Below are positions 1 to 8,100 of a DNA stretch of 64,000 nt, piece after piece. This DNA is from Paenibacillus dokdonensis (GTDB taxonomy: Bacteria > Bacillota > Bacilli > Paenibacillales > Paenibacillaceae): positions 186,001 through 250,000 of the forward strand of contig NZ_STGQ01000002.1 in the NCBI RefSeq assembly GCF_004916975.1, in the 5' to 3' direction. The position numbers and the translations under genes were made by a program. The notes beneath the pieces are model-generated. The model worked only from the letters and a program-made list of their open reading frames with translations, had not been told where the DNA came from and made no database searches. Each line of letters starts with the position of its first letter. Positions within the stretch are counted from its first letter, which is position 1.

Positions 1-756
1 GACATTACCGTCAACGACAACAATCTTGCGGTGATTCCGGTAATTCACCCTCGAGAGGAAGAACGCCTTCGAGCTTCCATAAGCCACTACCTGCACCCCG
101 GCCTCCGACATCTCTCGCAGAAATGATTTCGGCAGCTGCATACTGCCCCAGGCATCGTACATAAAGCGCACATGAACACCCGATCTGGCCTTTTCAATCA
201 ATATCCGCTGAATCCGGGTCCCGATATCATCGGCGCGGTAAATGTAGTACTCCATATGGATATGATGCTTGGCCTTCTGCAGCTCCTGCAGCAGGGTGGA
301 AAAGGTTTCTTTTCCATTCGTCAGAATCTTGGTTTCGCTCGAAAAGGATATTGGAGTCCGTGCCAACCTCTGCGACAGACGGAGCAGCTGCTGCTGCATC
401 GGGTTGAATCCCGAAAGATCGGGATGAACGCGCACGCTTCCCTCTTCCAGTCTCTCGTATGTCTTCAAATCCTGCTCAGCCTTCTTGTTGAATTTGCGGC
501 GTTTGAAGTAATTTTGCCCGAACAAAAAATAAAAAAACAGTCCAACGACCGGCACGAGCGCAAGCAGCAGTATCCAAGCCATGGTTGAGGAAGGATTCCT
601 GTTCTCCATAAAAATCATAAATCCGAGCGATACGACCGTCAGGGTGGAGAAAATACTGACGATGGTACCCGCCGTCTTGCCGAAAACGCCAAAGCCGAAA
701 TAATAAAATGCAAATAATAACGCGGCAACAATGACAGCCTGTATTCCCCTTCTCAT
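1..756 (-). CDS. cls: cardiolipin synthase, C-terminus off the window
   Basis: Membrane phospholipase-D-type enzyme that joins two phosphatidylglycerols into cardiolipin. Only the first 252 residues lie in the window. The gene reads leftward and runs off base 1. The N-terminus has two hydrophobic segments (about residues 4-25 and 33-58), the last followed by FLFGQNYF and a basic stretch, as in bacterial Cls. The first PLD domain follows, with YYIYRADDIG and the first HxKx4D motif (HRKIVVVD) almost at the edge. The second HKD motif must lie outside. The ATG at 756 is preceded by a GAGGG ribosome site. A long family with the same architecture includes ClsA and YwnE-type proteins, so the exact paralogue cannot be named. 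Confidence 0.93.
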   Translation of the reverse strand, partial: MRRGIQAVIVAALLFAFYYFGFGVFGKTAGTIVSIFSTLTVVSLGFMIFMENRNPSSTMAWILLLALVPVVGLFFYFLFGQNYFKRRKFNKKAEQDLKTYERLEEGSVRVHPDLSGFNPMQQQLLRLSQRLARTPISFSSETKILTNGKETFSTLLQELQKAKHHIHMEYYIYRADDIGTRIQRILIEKARSGVHVRFMYDAWGSMQLPKSFLREMSEAGVQVVAYGSSKAFFLSRVNYRNHRKIVVVDGNV

Positions 757-989
757 ATCTTCCCTCGCTTATATATCACTTTTGACATAACGTTTCACTT
801 AGAACCAGTAAACTATATTTTACATGAACCGGGCCCATCTTCCTATATGATACGTATAAAAAAGTCTTTTCGATGCACTTTTACGGAATGCAGCCGCTTT
901 TGTGTCATTAAGAAACCTTGACAGGAAATCATATTCGTGAAAAGATAAGCCTAACGATCGTTAGGTAGTTAAGAAAAGGAGGTATGGCT
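757..989 (+). promoter_or_regulatory. promoter and palindromic TetR operator for the SMR operon
   Basis: A consensus -35 TTGACA (918-923) is followed after 17 bases by a weak -10 (AAAGAT, 941-946). Directly downstream, at 950-965, lies a perfect 16-bp palindrome, CCTAACGATCGTTAGG, where transcription would start. A dyad of this size overlapping the start site next to a tetR gene is typical of an autoregulatory operator. AAGGAGG (975-982) then serves the regulator gene. The rest of the interval belongs to the divergent cardiolipin synthase leader. Confidence 0.75.
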
Positions 990-1589
990 ATGAATGCAAA
1001 ACGCATGCTTTTGGATACCGCGCTTGCCCATTTTGCCCGGGAAGGTTATGAAGGAGCTTCCCTGCAGAAAATAGCGGAAGACGTAGGGATCAAGAAGCCT
1101 TCCATATACGCCCATTTCAAGGGGAAAGATGATCTGTTTCTTAGCACGCTGAAAAATGCGCTCAAGGAGGAAAAGCGGCGGATCACCCGCTACTTTATCA
1201 GCCGGAAGGATCAGCCGCTGGAAGTTCGTCTGTCCGAGCTGCTGGAATTTCTGCAAGAGGAATATACCCGAAGCAACGAAAGCAAGTTCGTGCTGCGGAT
1301 GGCCTTTTTTCCGCCGTCTTCCCTCTACGATGAGGTTATGGAGCTCATTTACCCTTTCCTTGACTCCATGGAGAGAAGGGTTGTCCAGCTGATGGAGCAG
1401 GCGAAAAGGGACGGGACAGTGCACATCGTTCCATCCGAAGATGCGGCTCTTGCATATATGACGCTGACGGATGGCATCCTTGTAGAAATGGTGTATGGCG
1501 GGCTCCCGGGCGCGCAGCGAAGACTGAAAGCATCCTGGCCGATCTACTGGGCCGGTATTCAAGCATTTGAAGCCCGGAAAGGATTATAG
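990..1589 (+). CDS. TetR/AcrR family repressor of the SMR operon
   Basis: DNA-binding repressor, about 199 aa. The N-terminal helix-turn-helix is visible in residues 1-55: LLDTALAHFAREGYEGAS, then IAEDVGIKKPSIYAHFKGKDDLF. The C-terminal ligand/dimer domain is divergent. I prefer the ATG at 990 to the one at 984, because AGGAGG ends at 982 and sits only 1 base from 984 but 7 bases from 990. A perfect palindrome at 950-965 is its probable operator. It is followed after 13 bases by two SMR genes, so it most likely represses the whole three-gene operon and responds to a toxic cation or dye. The inducer is unknown. Confidence 0.9.
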   Translation: MNAKRMLLDTALAHFAREGYEGASLQKIAEDVGIKKPSIYAHFKGKDDLFLSTLKNALKEEKRRITRYFISRKDQPLEVRLSELLEFLQEEYTRSNESKFVLRMAFFPPSSLYDEVMELIYPFLDSMERRVVQLMEQAKRDGTVHIVPSEDAALAYMTLTDGILVEMVYGGLPGAQRRLKASWPIYWAGIQAFEARKGL

Positions 1590-1602
1590 AGGAGGTAACA
1601 TC

Positions 1603-1947
1603 ATGAACAGGCATTGGTTATTTGTTATTTTAGGCGGTGTTGTGGAGGTGCTGTGGGTATCTGGCCTCAAGCATTCAAGCAACATCCTGGAATGGATTTT
1701 GACGGCAGTCGCCATTATCATAAGCTTTTATCTCATTGTTGAAGCGTCGAAGCATCTACCTGTGGGTACAGTTTATGCAGTCTTCACAGGCCTTGGAACG
1801 GCAGGTACGGTCGTGACCGAGATGCTCGTCTTCGGTGAGCCGTTCCGCTGGTCGAAAACGCTGCTTATTCTTTTGCTGCTCGCAGGTGTCGTCGGATTGA
1901 AGATGATTACCAGTGAAGAAGGCAGTAAGAAAGGAGCGGATGTGTGA
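1603..1947 (+). CDS. ykkC: SMR family multidrug efflux subunit, YkkC-like
   Basis: Small multidrug resistance protein of 114 aa with four predicted membrane helices. The conserved SMR glutamate lies in helix 1 (VVEVLWVSGLKHS). The PVGTVYAVFTGLGTAGTV block is nearly that of Bacillus YkkC. SMR proteins are proton-coupled antiporters for cationic drugs or guanidinium and work as dimers. YkkC-type subunits pair with YkkD-type subunits, as the next gene suggests. The ATG at 1603 has GGAGG 6 bases upstream. No guanidine riboswitch is visible ahead of the operon; control appears to be by the TetR protein encoded upstream. Confidence 0.9.
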   Translation: MNRHWLFVILGGVVEVLWVSGLKHSSNILEWILTAVAIIISFYLIVEASKHLPVGTVYAVFTGLGTAGTVVTEMLVFGEPFRWSKTLLILLLLAGVVGLKMITSEEGSKKGADV

Positions 1948-2261
1948 TGGCTTGGGTAGCAATTGTACTTGCAGGAATATGTGAAATTTTTGGGGTTATT
2001 GGGATGAAGGGCGTGACGCAGAAGAAGGGCTGGTCCTCTTATGCACTTATGTTTGCCTCCTTCGCCGGCAGCTTCCTGCTCCTCTCCTACGCGATGAATA
2101 CGCTCCCGATGGGCACGGCTTATGCGGTATGGACCGGAATTGGAACGGTGGGCAGCACGATCGTCGGCATGTTTATATTCGGAGAGCCAAAGGAATGGCG
2201 GCGTATCCTGTTTATTGCCATGATTCTCGGTTCGGCCGTGGGACTTAAATTAATTTCTTAA
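1947..2261 (+). CDS. ykkD: SMR family multidrug efflux subunit, YkkD-like
   Basis: Second SMR subunit, 104 aa, four helices. It carries the helix-1 glutamate (AGICEIFGVIGMKG) and the PMGTAYAVWTGIGTVGST block shared with YkkD. Its ATG overlaps the stop of the preceding gene (TGATG), which indicates translational coupling and equimolar synthesis of a hetero-oligomer. A GTG at 1944 is an alternative start, 7 bases after AAGGAG. No terminator follows. Instead a hairpin at 2280-2318 covers the ribosome site of the next gene. Confidence 0.9.
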   Translation: MAWVAIVLAGICEIFGVIGMKGVTQKKGWSSYALMFASFAGSFLLLSYAMNTLPMGTAYAVWTGIGTVGSTIVGMFIFGEPKEWRRILFIAMILGSAVGLKLIS

Positions 2262-2265
2262 TTCT

Positions 2266-2293
2266 TGTCACAAAACGGACTCCTCCTTTGTCT
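2266..2293 (+). promoter_or_regulatory. ECF41-type promoter of the ahpD-like gene
   Basis: TGTCACA (2266-2272), 16 bases, then TGTC (2289-2292). The ECF41 sigma group is known to recognise TGTCACA at -35 and CGTC at -10 in front of its linked carboxymuconolactone-decarboxylase/oxidoreductase/epimerase gene. Here the -35 is exact and the -10 differs at one base. An ECF41 sigma gene lies just downstream (2985-3899), so the assignment rests on both motif and context. Transcription would start near base 2299. Confidence 0.72.
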
Positions 2294-2318
2294 TCCTTAA
2301 GTAAGCACAAAGGAGGAG
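2280..2318 (+). promoter_or_regulatory. hairpin that buries the ribosome site of the ahpD-like gene
   Basis: Perfect 12-bp inverted repeat: CTCCTCCTTTGT (2280-2291) and ACAAAGGAGGAG (2307-2318), loop of 15 bases. The right arm contains the whole Shine-Dalgarno sequence AAAGGAGGAG of the gene starting at 2326. No U-run follows, so it is not an intrinsic terminator. The left arm lies upstream of the start predicted for the ECF41-type promoter. Only messages reading through from the SMR operon could therefore form it. Confidence 0.75.
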
Positions 2319-2325
2319 AAATTAG

Positions 2326-2772
2326 ATGAAACTAAGATTAAATTACCGGACTACAAGTCCGCATGTATTTCAGGCGATGATGAACTTGCAGAAGGCCGAT
2401 TCGAGCAGTGCGATCGATCCTGTGCTGCATGAGCTGATTAAGATCCGTGTATCCCAAATCAACGGATGTGCATTTTGCCTCGATATGCATGCCAAGGATC
2501 TGCTGAAGCTCGGGGAGTATCAGGATCACATTCTGCTGCTGAGCGCCTGGCGGGAAGCTCCGATATTCACAGAAACGGAGCGGGCGGCTTTGGAGCTGGC
2601 TGAAGCTGTAACACGGATCTCCGAAAAAGGGGTACCGGACGCGGTATATGAGCACGCCCGGGAGTATTTTGATGAAAAGGAATTCATGGAGCTCATCTTA
2701 GCCATCAATACAATCAACAGCTGGAACCGGATCGCAATATCGACGGGCATGTTCCCGGGATGCTTTGCGTGA
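2326..2772 (+). CDS. carboxymuconolactone decarboxylase/AhpD-like peroxidase
   Basis: AhpD/CMD-fold protein, 148 aa, probably cytosolic. The redox motif is CAFCLDMH (two cysteines three apart, then Asp-Met-His, about residues 48-55), with an upstream glutamate (HELIKIRVSQINGC) as in alkylhydroperoxidases. Such proteins reduce peroxides through the cysteine pair. The physiological reductant here is unknown. It is the expected COE-type partner of the ECF41 sigma factor encoded downstream. The ribosome site AAAGGAGGAG lies in the right arm of a 12-bp hairpin, so access to it is probably regulated. The end of the gene is followed by a hairpin at 2810-2846. Confidence 0.88.
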   Translation: MKLRLNYRTTSPHVFQAMMNLQKADSSSAIDPVLHELIKIRVSQINGCAFCLDMHAKDLLKLGEYQDHILLLSAWREAPIFTETERAALELAEAVTRISEKGVPDAVYEHAREYFDEKEFMELILAINTINSWNRIAISTGMFPGCFA

Positions 2773-2809
2773 CCGATGGGAGCCGGGGAATCGGTTCCCC
2801 TTGCATATC

Positions 2810-2846
2810 AAGAAACCCTGTCCTTTTATAAGGCGCAGGGTTTCTT
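2810..2846 (+). terminator. hairpin, weak terminator after the ahpD-like gene
   Basis: AAGAAACCCTG (2810-2820) and CAGGGTTTCTT (2836-2846) form an 11-bp stem with a 15-base loop. The U-tract after it is poor, so termination may be partial. Confidence 0.55.
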
Positions 2847-2984
2847 GCTGCTTGCGAAGCATTTATGATGAAATGCTCATGGCTGCACGAGTATAATGAT
2901 GATTATAGAATTCGTTCACAAATCGGTGTTAAGCATAGACAACAACGGCCGCATCTGGTCGGCGGAAGCTTGGGAGGTTTACGG

Positions 2985-3899
2985 ATGACTGAGAAAACAG
3001 AAATCGAATCGCTTTACCGCACTTACCGCACCTACGGACTGTCCATTGCCTACCGCATGCTGGGTACGTTCACCGATGCGGAGGACATCATTCAGGATCT
3101 TTTTGCAGAACTGGCGGTTAAAAATAGGGCTGATGTGCAAAACATGAAAGCCTATATCGCCAAGTCCGTGACCAACCGCTGTTTGAACCTGCTGCACTCG
3201 GCAAAGAAAAAGCGGGAAGAGTATATCGGAGAGTGGCTGCCGGAACCGGTCACCGGGACAGCCGAGCTCCCTGAGCTTGCCGCGGAGCAAAAGGACACCC
3301 TGTCCTATGCCTACCTGCTGATGCTGGAGCGGCTTGGACCGGTGGAACGCGCGGTCTTCCTGCTGCGGGAGGTGTTTGAGTACGACTATGATCAGATCGC
3401 GGATATGACGGGCAAGTCGGAGGCCAACTGCCGCAAAATTTTCAGCCGGGCGAAGCAACAGCTTAAAGGGAGTGAAATCCCCTCCACTCCGATTGCACAG
3501 GGGCAGCGGAAAGCGATGGTGGAGCGGTTCGCCAATGCCTTTCTGCATTATGATCCCGAGACGCTGCTCAGTCTGCTGACTGAAGACGCGGTTCTGATTT
3601 CAGACGGCGGAGGTGCAGCGCGTGCAGCCATCCGGCCGATCGTCAGCCGTGAACGCCTCCTGAGGCTTTTTACATCACCCAAAGCTTACCGGGACATGCG
3701 TACCTGGAATGTGCATATGGCTGAGATCAACGGCGAGATCAATCTAGTCTATACAAGTGAGGCAGAGGTTAAATCGGTGTTATGCTTTCAATTCAGCGAG
3801 TCCGGAGACCAGGTGCAGCATTTGTATATGATCAAAAATCCGCAGAAGCTAAAGCATATGCAGACTTATCTGCGCGAAGCATCTCTTGAAACCGGATAA
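2985..3899 (+). CDS. ECF41-type sigma factor with fused SnoaL-like domain
   Basis: Extracytoplasmic-function sigma factor, 304 aa. Region 2 is near residues 8-70 (YRMLGTFTDAEDIIQDLF) and region 4 near 105-165 (ERAVFLLREVFEYDYDQIA). A C-terminal NTF2/SnoaL-like domain of about 130 residues replaces a separate anti-sigma factor. Three ECF41 hallmarks are visible: WLPEP between the sigma domains, a DGGG loop (DGGGA here, usually DGGGK or DGGGR) and NPQKL near the C-terminus (usually NPDKL). The ATG at 2985 has GGGAGG 7 bases upstream. An in-frame extension back to 2865 lacks a ribosome site and family similarity. The likely target is the ahpD-like gene at 2326. The signal sensed by the C-terminal domain is not known. 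Confidence 0.9.
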   Translation: MTEKTEIESLYRTYRTYGLSIAYRMLGTFTDAEDIIQDLFAELAVKNRADVQNMKAYIAKSVTNRCLNLLHSAKKKREEYIGEWLPEPVTGTAELPELAAEQKDTLSYAYLLMLERLGPVERAVFLLREVFEYDYDQIADMTGKSEANCRKIFSRAKQQLKGSEIPSTPIAQGQRKAMVERFANAFLHYDPETLLSLLTEDAVLISDGGGAARAAIRPIVSRERLLRLFTSPKAYRDMRTWNVHMAEINGEINLVYTSEAEVKSVLCFQFSESGDQVQHLYMIKNPQKLKHMQTYLREASLETG

Positions 3900-3973
3900 T
3901 GAGACCCTTCCAATATGACTGGCTTATTAAAAAAAGAATCCAAACCTCATTTCATCCGTATACCTGTATGTGA

Positions 3974-3994
3974 GCCGCCTTCCGGCGGTTTTTT
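3974..3994 (+). terminator. intrinsic terminator of the sigma factor gene
   Basis: CCGCC (3975-3979), loop TTCC, GGCGG (3984-3988), followed by six T. It is compact and strong in form. Confidence 0.85.
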
Positions 3995-4146
3995 GTTACG
4001 AGGAATTCTTAGCCGCTTGCTAAACAATCCCCGCAATGCCTCGGCCGCTAGCTTTAGCTGAATCTGTCGGAAGACGTCAAAGGACGTTATTCCATTCATC
4101 TTCACGCCTGCCTATTAACTGGAAAACACGAAGCGACACCGTAGAT

Positions 4147-4197
4147 TTGTATCTACCCTGCCTTTTGTAATATAATCATTTTGACTACACGGTCAAA
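4147..4197 (+). promoter_or_regulatory. promoter and TetR operator for the RND exporter operon
   Basis: TTGTAT (4147-4152), 18 bases, TATAAT (4171-4176). Overlapping the expected start site is an inverted repeat, TTTGAC (4180-4185), six bases, GTCAAA (4192-4197). Its position across +1 in front of a tetR gene supports autorepression. Confidence 0.75.
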
Positions 4198-4235
4198 TTG
4201 AGAACCGAAGTGTTCAGAAAGGAGTGAATGTTCAT

Positions 4236-5156
4236 TTGTCTGAGAAACTGGCGGACAAAAAGAAGCAGATTCTGAAGACCGCCCTGCAGCTGTTTTCCAC
4301 CAAAGGGATATCATCTACCTCTATGCAGGAAATCGCGGAGTACTGCGGTATGTCCAAGGGAAGCCTTTATTTGCACTTCAAGTCCAAAGAAGAGCTCGAG
4401 CAGAGTATTTATCTGTACTGCGAGGGGATGATCCGTGACAGTGTCATGCAGGTGGAGCAGGAGCATCTTCTGACTCCCAAAGAACAGCTTCACAAGCAGG
4501 TTGAAGTTCTTCTGAACCGTCTGGTTGAGCTGCGTGAATTCGTCATGATGCAGATGCGAGACCAGCATATGGGCGGCAAAAAACCCGCTCTGGACGGTTG
4601 CCTTCGCGAGAAGCATATGCATGCGCTGAATTGGTTCCATAACAAGCTGATCCTGATCTACGGACAGGATGTACAGCCGTATACCATGGATCTTACCTTG
4701 TTTGTCGGCGGGATGCTCAGCGGATATATCCGCATGCTGATGATTCCGGGGCTGCCGCTGAACGTACGCAGAATGGCAGAGCATCTGATCACGCTTCTGG
4801 ATGATGTGGTTGCCAGCACGCTCCGCGTACGCAAGGAACCGCTTATAGCCACGCAGATATGGTCACAATGGATGGAGAAGTATATGGACGCTTCCGGCAG
4901 CCTGCGTCATCCCCTGATGGTAACCAAGCAGATGAAAGATAAGCTGAAGGATATCCAAATGGATGAAGCAAGGCGGGAATTCGGACTCGATTCCATTCAG
5001 ATTATTGAAAAGGAACTGCTGGATATCGAGCCGCGTAAGGCCATTCTGATCGGAATGATGAGCAATCTGGAGCAGATACCGGAGCTCTCGCCGATGAGTG
5101 AAGAACTGAAGGAGATTTACCTGCTTTATGTGGACTCAAGAACTGACCGTTCATGA
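4236..5156 (+). CDS. TetR family regulator of the RND exporter, YerO-like
   Basis: TetR repressor of about 306 aa, longer than the usual 190-220 because of an extended C-terminal domain. The helix-turn-helix is clear: LKTALQLFSTKGIS, then IAEYCGMSKGSLYLHFKSKEEL. The start is probably TTG at 4236, 11 bases after AAAGGAG. The GTG at 4224 lies inside that ribosome site. It is followed after 42 bases by a SwrC/YerP-like RND pump, matching the yerO-yerP order of Bacillus subtilis. An inverted repeat over the promoter (4180-4197) is the probable operator. The inducer may be an amphipathic or lipopeptide compound; this is inferred from the partner gene. Confidence 0.88.
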   Translation: MSEKLADKKKQILKTALQLFSTKGISSTSMQEIAEYCGMSKGSLYLHFKSKEELEQSIYLYCEGMIRDSVMQVEQEHLLTPKEQLHKQVEVLLNRLVELREFVMMQMRDQHMGGKKPALDGCLREKHMHALNWFHNKLILIYGQDVQPYTMDLTLFVGGMLSGYIRMLMIPGLPLNVRRMAEHLITLLDDVVASTLRVRKEPLIATQIWSQWMEKYMDASGSLRHPLMVTKQMKDKLKDIQMDEARREFGLDSIQIIEKELLDIEPRKAILIGMMSNLEQIPELSPMSEELKEIYLLYVDSRTDRS

Positions 5157-5198
5157 ACGTATTTGAAAGGTATATAGAGAGGAGTAGAAACCTGCGAA

Positions 5199-8100
5199 AT
5201 GAAAGGAATTATTAATTTCTCACTAAACAATAAATTTGCTGTCTGGATACTAACCGTCATCGTTGCAGCAGCCGGACTCTACAGCGGTTTGTCGATGAAG
5301 CAAGAGACGATACCGAACATTAACATCCCTTTTCTAAGTGTCACCGCGGTTTATCCTGGAGCAGCCCCTGAAGGTGTTGTACAGGATGTAACCATGCCGC
5401 TCGAACAGCGGCTGCGTAATGTGGATGGCGTGAAGACCGTCACCTCTACCTCGATGGAGAATGCCGCCAACATTGCGATGGAGTTTGATTATGGTTCCGA
5501 TCTGGACCAGGCGACCGCGGCTGTCCGCGAGGCACTGAATGAGGTGACCTTGCCTGAAGGGGCTCAGAAGCCTACCATTTCCAAATTCAGCATGAGCTCC
5601 TTCCCTGTCGTCTCGCTAAGTGCATCAGACGACTCCAACGACTTGGAGAAGCTGACCAAGAACATTGAGAATCAAGTTGAGCCTGCACTCGAGAAAATTC
5701 CCGGCGTAGCCTCGATCTCCATTTCCGGTCAATATGTCAAAGAAGTGCAGCTGAAGTTTAATAAAGAAAAAATGGCCCAGCTCGGTCTTTCTGAAGATAC
5801 CGTGAAGGGCATTGTCCAAGGCTCGTCCATTCGTGTCCCTCTTGGTCTGTTCACACTGGATCAGTCCTCGAAGGCCGTCGTTGTGGATGGCAATATCATC
5901 TCACTGGATGATCTGAAGAACCTGACGATTCCTGTTATTCCTAGCCCAGGCGGAGCAGCCTCTGGCGCCGGCGGTGCCCAAGGCCAAGGAGCCCCTGCTG
6001 GTACGCAAGGTACGAACGGTGGCGCTGCCCAAGGTTCTGGAGCATCCGTACAAGGTAATGCGGCTCAAGGCATTCCTGCCGGCATTCCAACCGTAAAGCT
6101 GAGCGAAATCGCTGATATTCAAGTCATCGGCAAAGCAGAATCTGTCTCCCGTACGAACGGCAAGCCATCCATTGGTCTGCAGATCGTTAAAGATAACGAT
6201 GCCAACACGGTGGATGTCGTCAATGCCGTTAAGGATAAAGCCACGGAACTTGAAGGCGAGTTCAAAGGCATGAACCTGACCGTACTGCTTGACCAAGGCA
6301 AGCCAATCGAAGATGCGGTATCCACGATGATGAGTAAAGCGGTATTCGGCGCTTTGTTCGCCGTCCTCATCATTCTCATCTTCCTGAGAAACATCCGCTC
6401 TACTATCATCTCGATTCTGTCCATTCCGCTCTCCCTGCTGATCGCTCTGCTGATTTTGTGGAGAATGGATATCACTTTGAACATGATGACCCTGGGCGCG
6501 ATGACTGTAGCCATAGGGCGTGTCGTCGATGACTCCATTGTCGTTATCGAGAATATTTACCGGCGGATGACCAGCGGCGGCGAGAAGCTGCGTGGACGTG
6601 AGCTGGTTCGTGAAGCAACCCGTGAAATGTTCGTACCGATCATGTCTTCGACGATTGTTACGATCGCCGTCTTCCTGCCACTTGCCTTCGTCAGCGGCAT
6701 GGTCGGCGAACTGTTCTTGCCGTTTGCGCTTACGATGGTCTTCGCCCTGTTGGCATCGCTGCTGGTTGCGATTACCCTGGTGCCGATGCTCGCGCATTCC
6801 CTGTTCAAAAAAGGCATCAAGACATCCAAAAAACATGATCACGACAAACCGGGCAAAATGGCCCGCGGCTATCAACGCATCCTGAACTGGTCGCTGTCTC
6901 ATAAGCTGATCACTTTCGGACTCGCCGTGGTCCTGCTCGTTGCAAGCTGCTTCCTGACTCCGCTCATCGGTACCAGCTTCATGCCGGAACAGGAAGATAA
7001 ATATGTAATGGTAACCTACTCTCCAGAGCCCGGTGCCCAGCTTGAAACGGTTGAGCAGCGTGCACTGGATGCCGAGAAATATATTCTTGAGCAGCCAAAC
7101 GTAGATAAAATGCAGTATTCCATTGGTGGAAGCGGCAATCCGATGGGTGGAGGATCCTCAAACTCCGGACTCTTCTATGTTGAATATAAGAAAGACACCA
7201 AGGATTTTGAAGACGTGAAGAAGAACCTGGTCGAAGGTCTGAAAAAACAGGTCGCCAAGGGTGAATGGGCTACGATGGATATGTCCGGCGGCATGGGCGG
7301 AAGCTCACTCAGCGTCAGCGTATTCGGCAACAGCCTGGATGACATCAAGCCGGTATCCGATCAGGTTCTGAAGCTGGTTGAAGCAGACAAGACCAATTTT
7401 GAAAAAGCAAAAACCAGCCTGTCCAAAGCCTATGATCAGTACACCATTGTCGCTGACCAGCAAAAGCTCAGTTCGATGGGTCTTACAGCCGGTCAAATCG
7501 CCATGAAGCTCAGCCCGGTACGGGAACGCCCTGTACTCACAGAGATCAAGGTCGATAACAAAGACTACAAAGTGTACATTGAAGCGGACAGCAAGGAATA
7601 TAAGAGTGTCGATGAAATCTCGAATGAGACCCTTACATCTCCACTCGGTATGAAGGTACCGATCAAGGATGTAGCCAAGGTTGAAAAAGGGACTTCCCCA
7701 GATACGATTACGCGCACAGACGGCAAAATGGTCGTGAACGTAACAGCCAACATCGTATCTTCGAATGTAGGTCAAGCCTCTAGCGACCTGCAAAAGCAAA
7801 TCGACAAAATCGATAAGCCTGACGGCGTAGAGATCAAGTTCGGCGGAACCACCGAACAGATCAATGACACCTTTACACAGCTTGGCTTGGCCATGGCTGC
7901 AGCCATCGCTATTGTGTATTTCGTGCTCGTTGTGACCTTTGGCGGCGGTCTTGCACCATTTGCCATCCTGTTCTCCCTGCCGTTCACAATCATCGGTGCG
8001 CTTGTCGGCCTGTGGATTGGCGGAGAAACGCTCAACGTATCCTCTCTCATGGGTGCGCTGATGCTGATCGGTATCGTTGTTACCAACGCCATCGTATTGA

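Larger units (their letters stand above)
3900..4235 (+). other. intergenic region with terminator and TetR-type promoter
   Basis: This stretch of about 335 bases has no gene. It begins with the terminator of the sigma gene (3974-3994). Bases 4000-4145 hold nothing I can recognise. It ends with the promoter and operator of the next operon (4147-4197). Confidence 0.7.
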
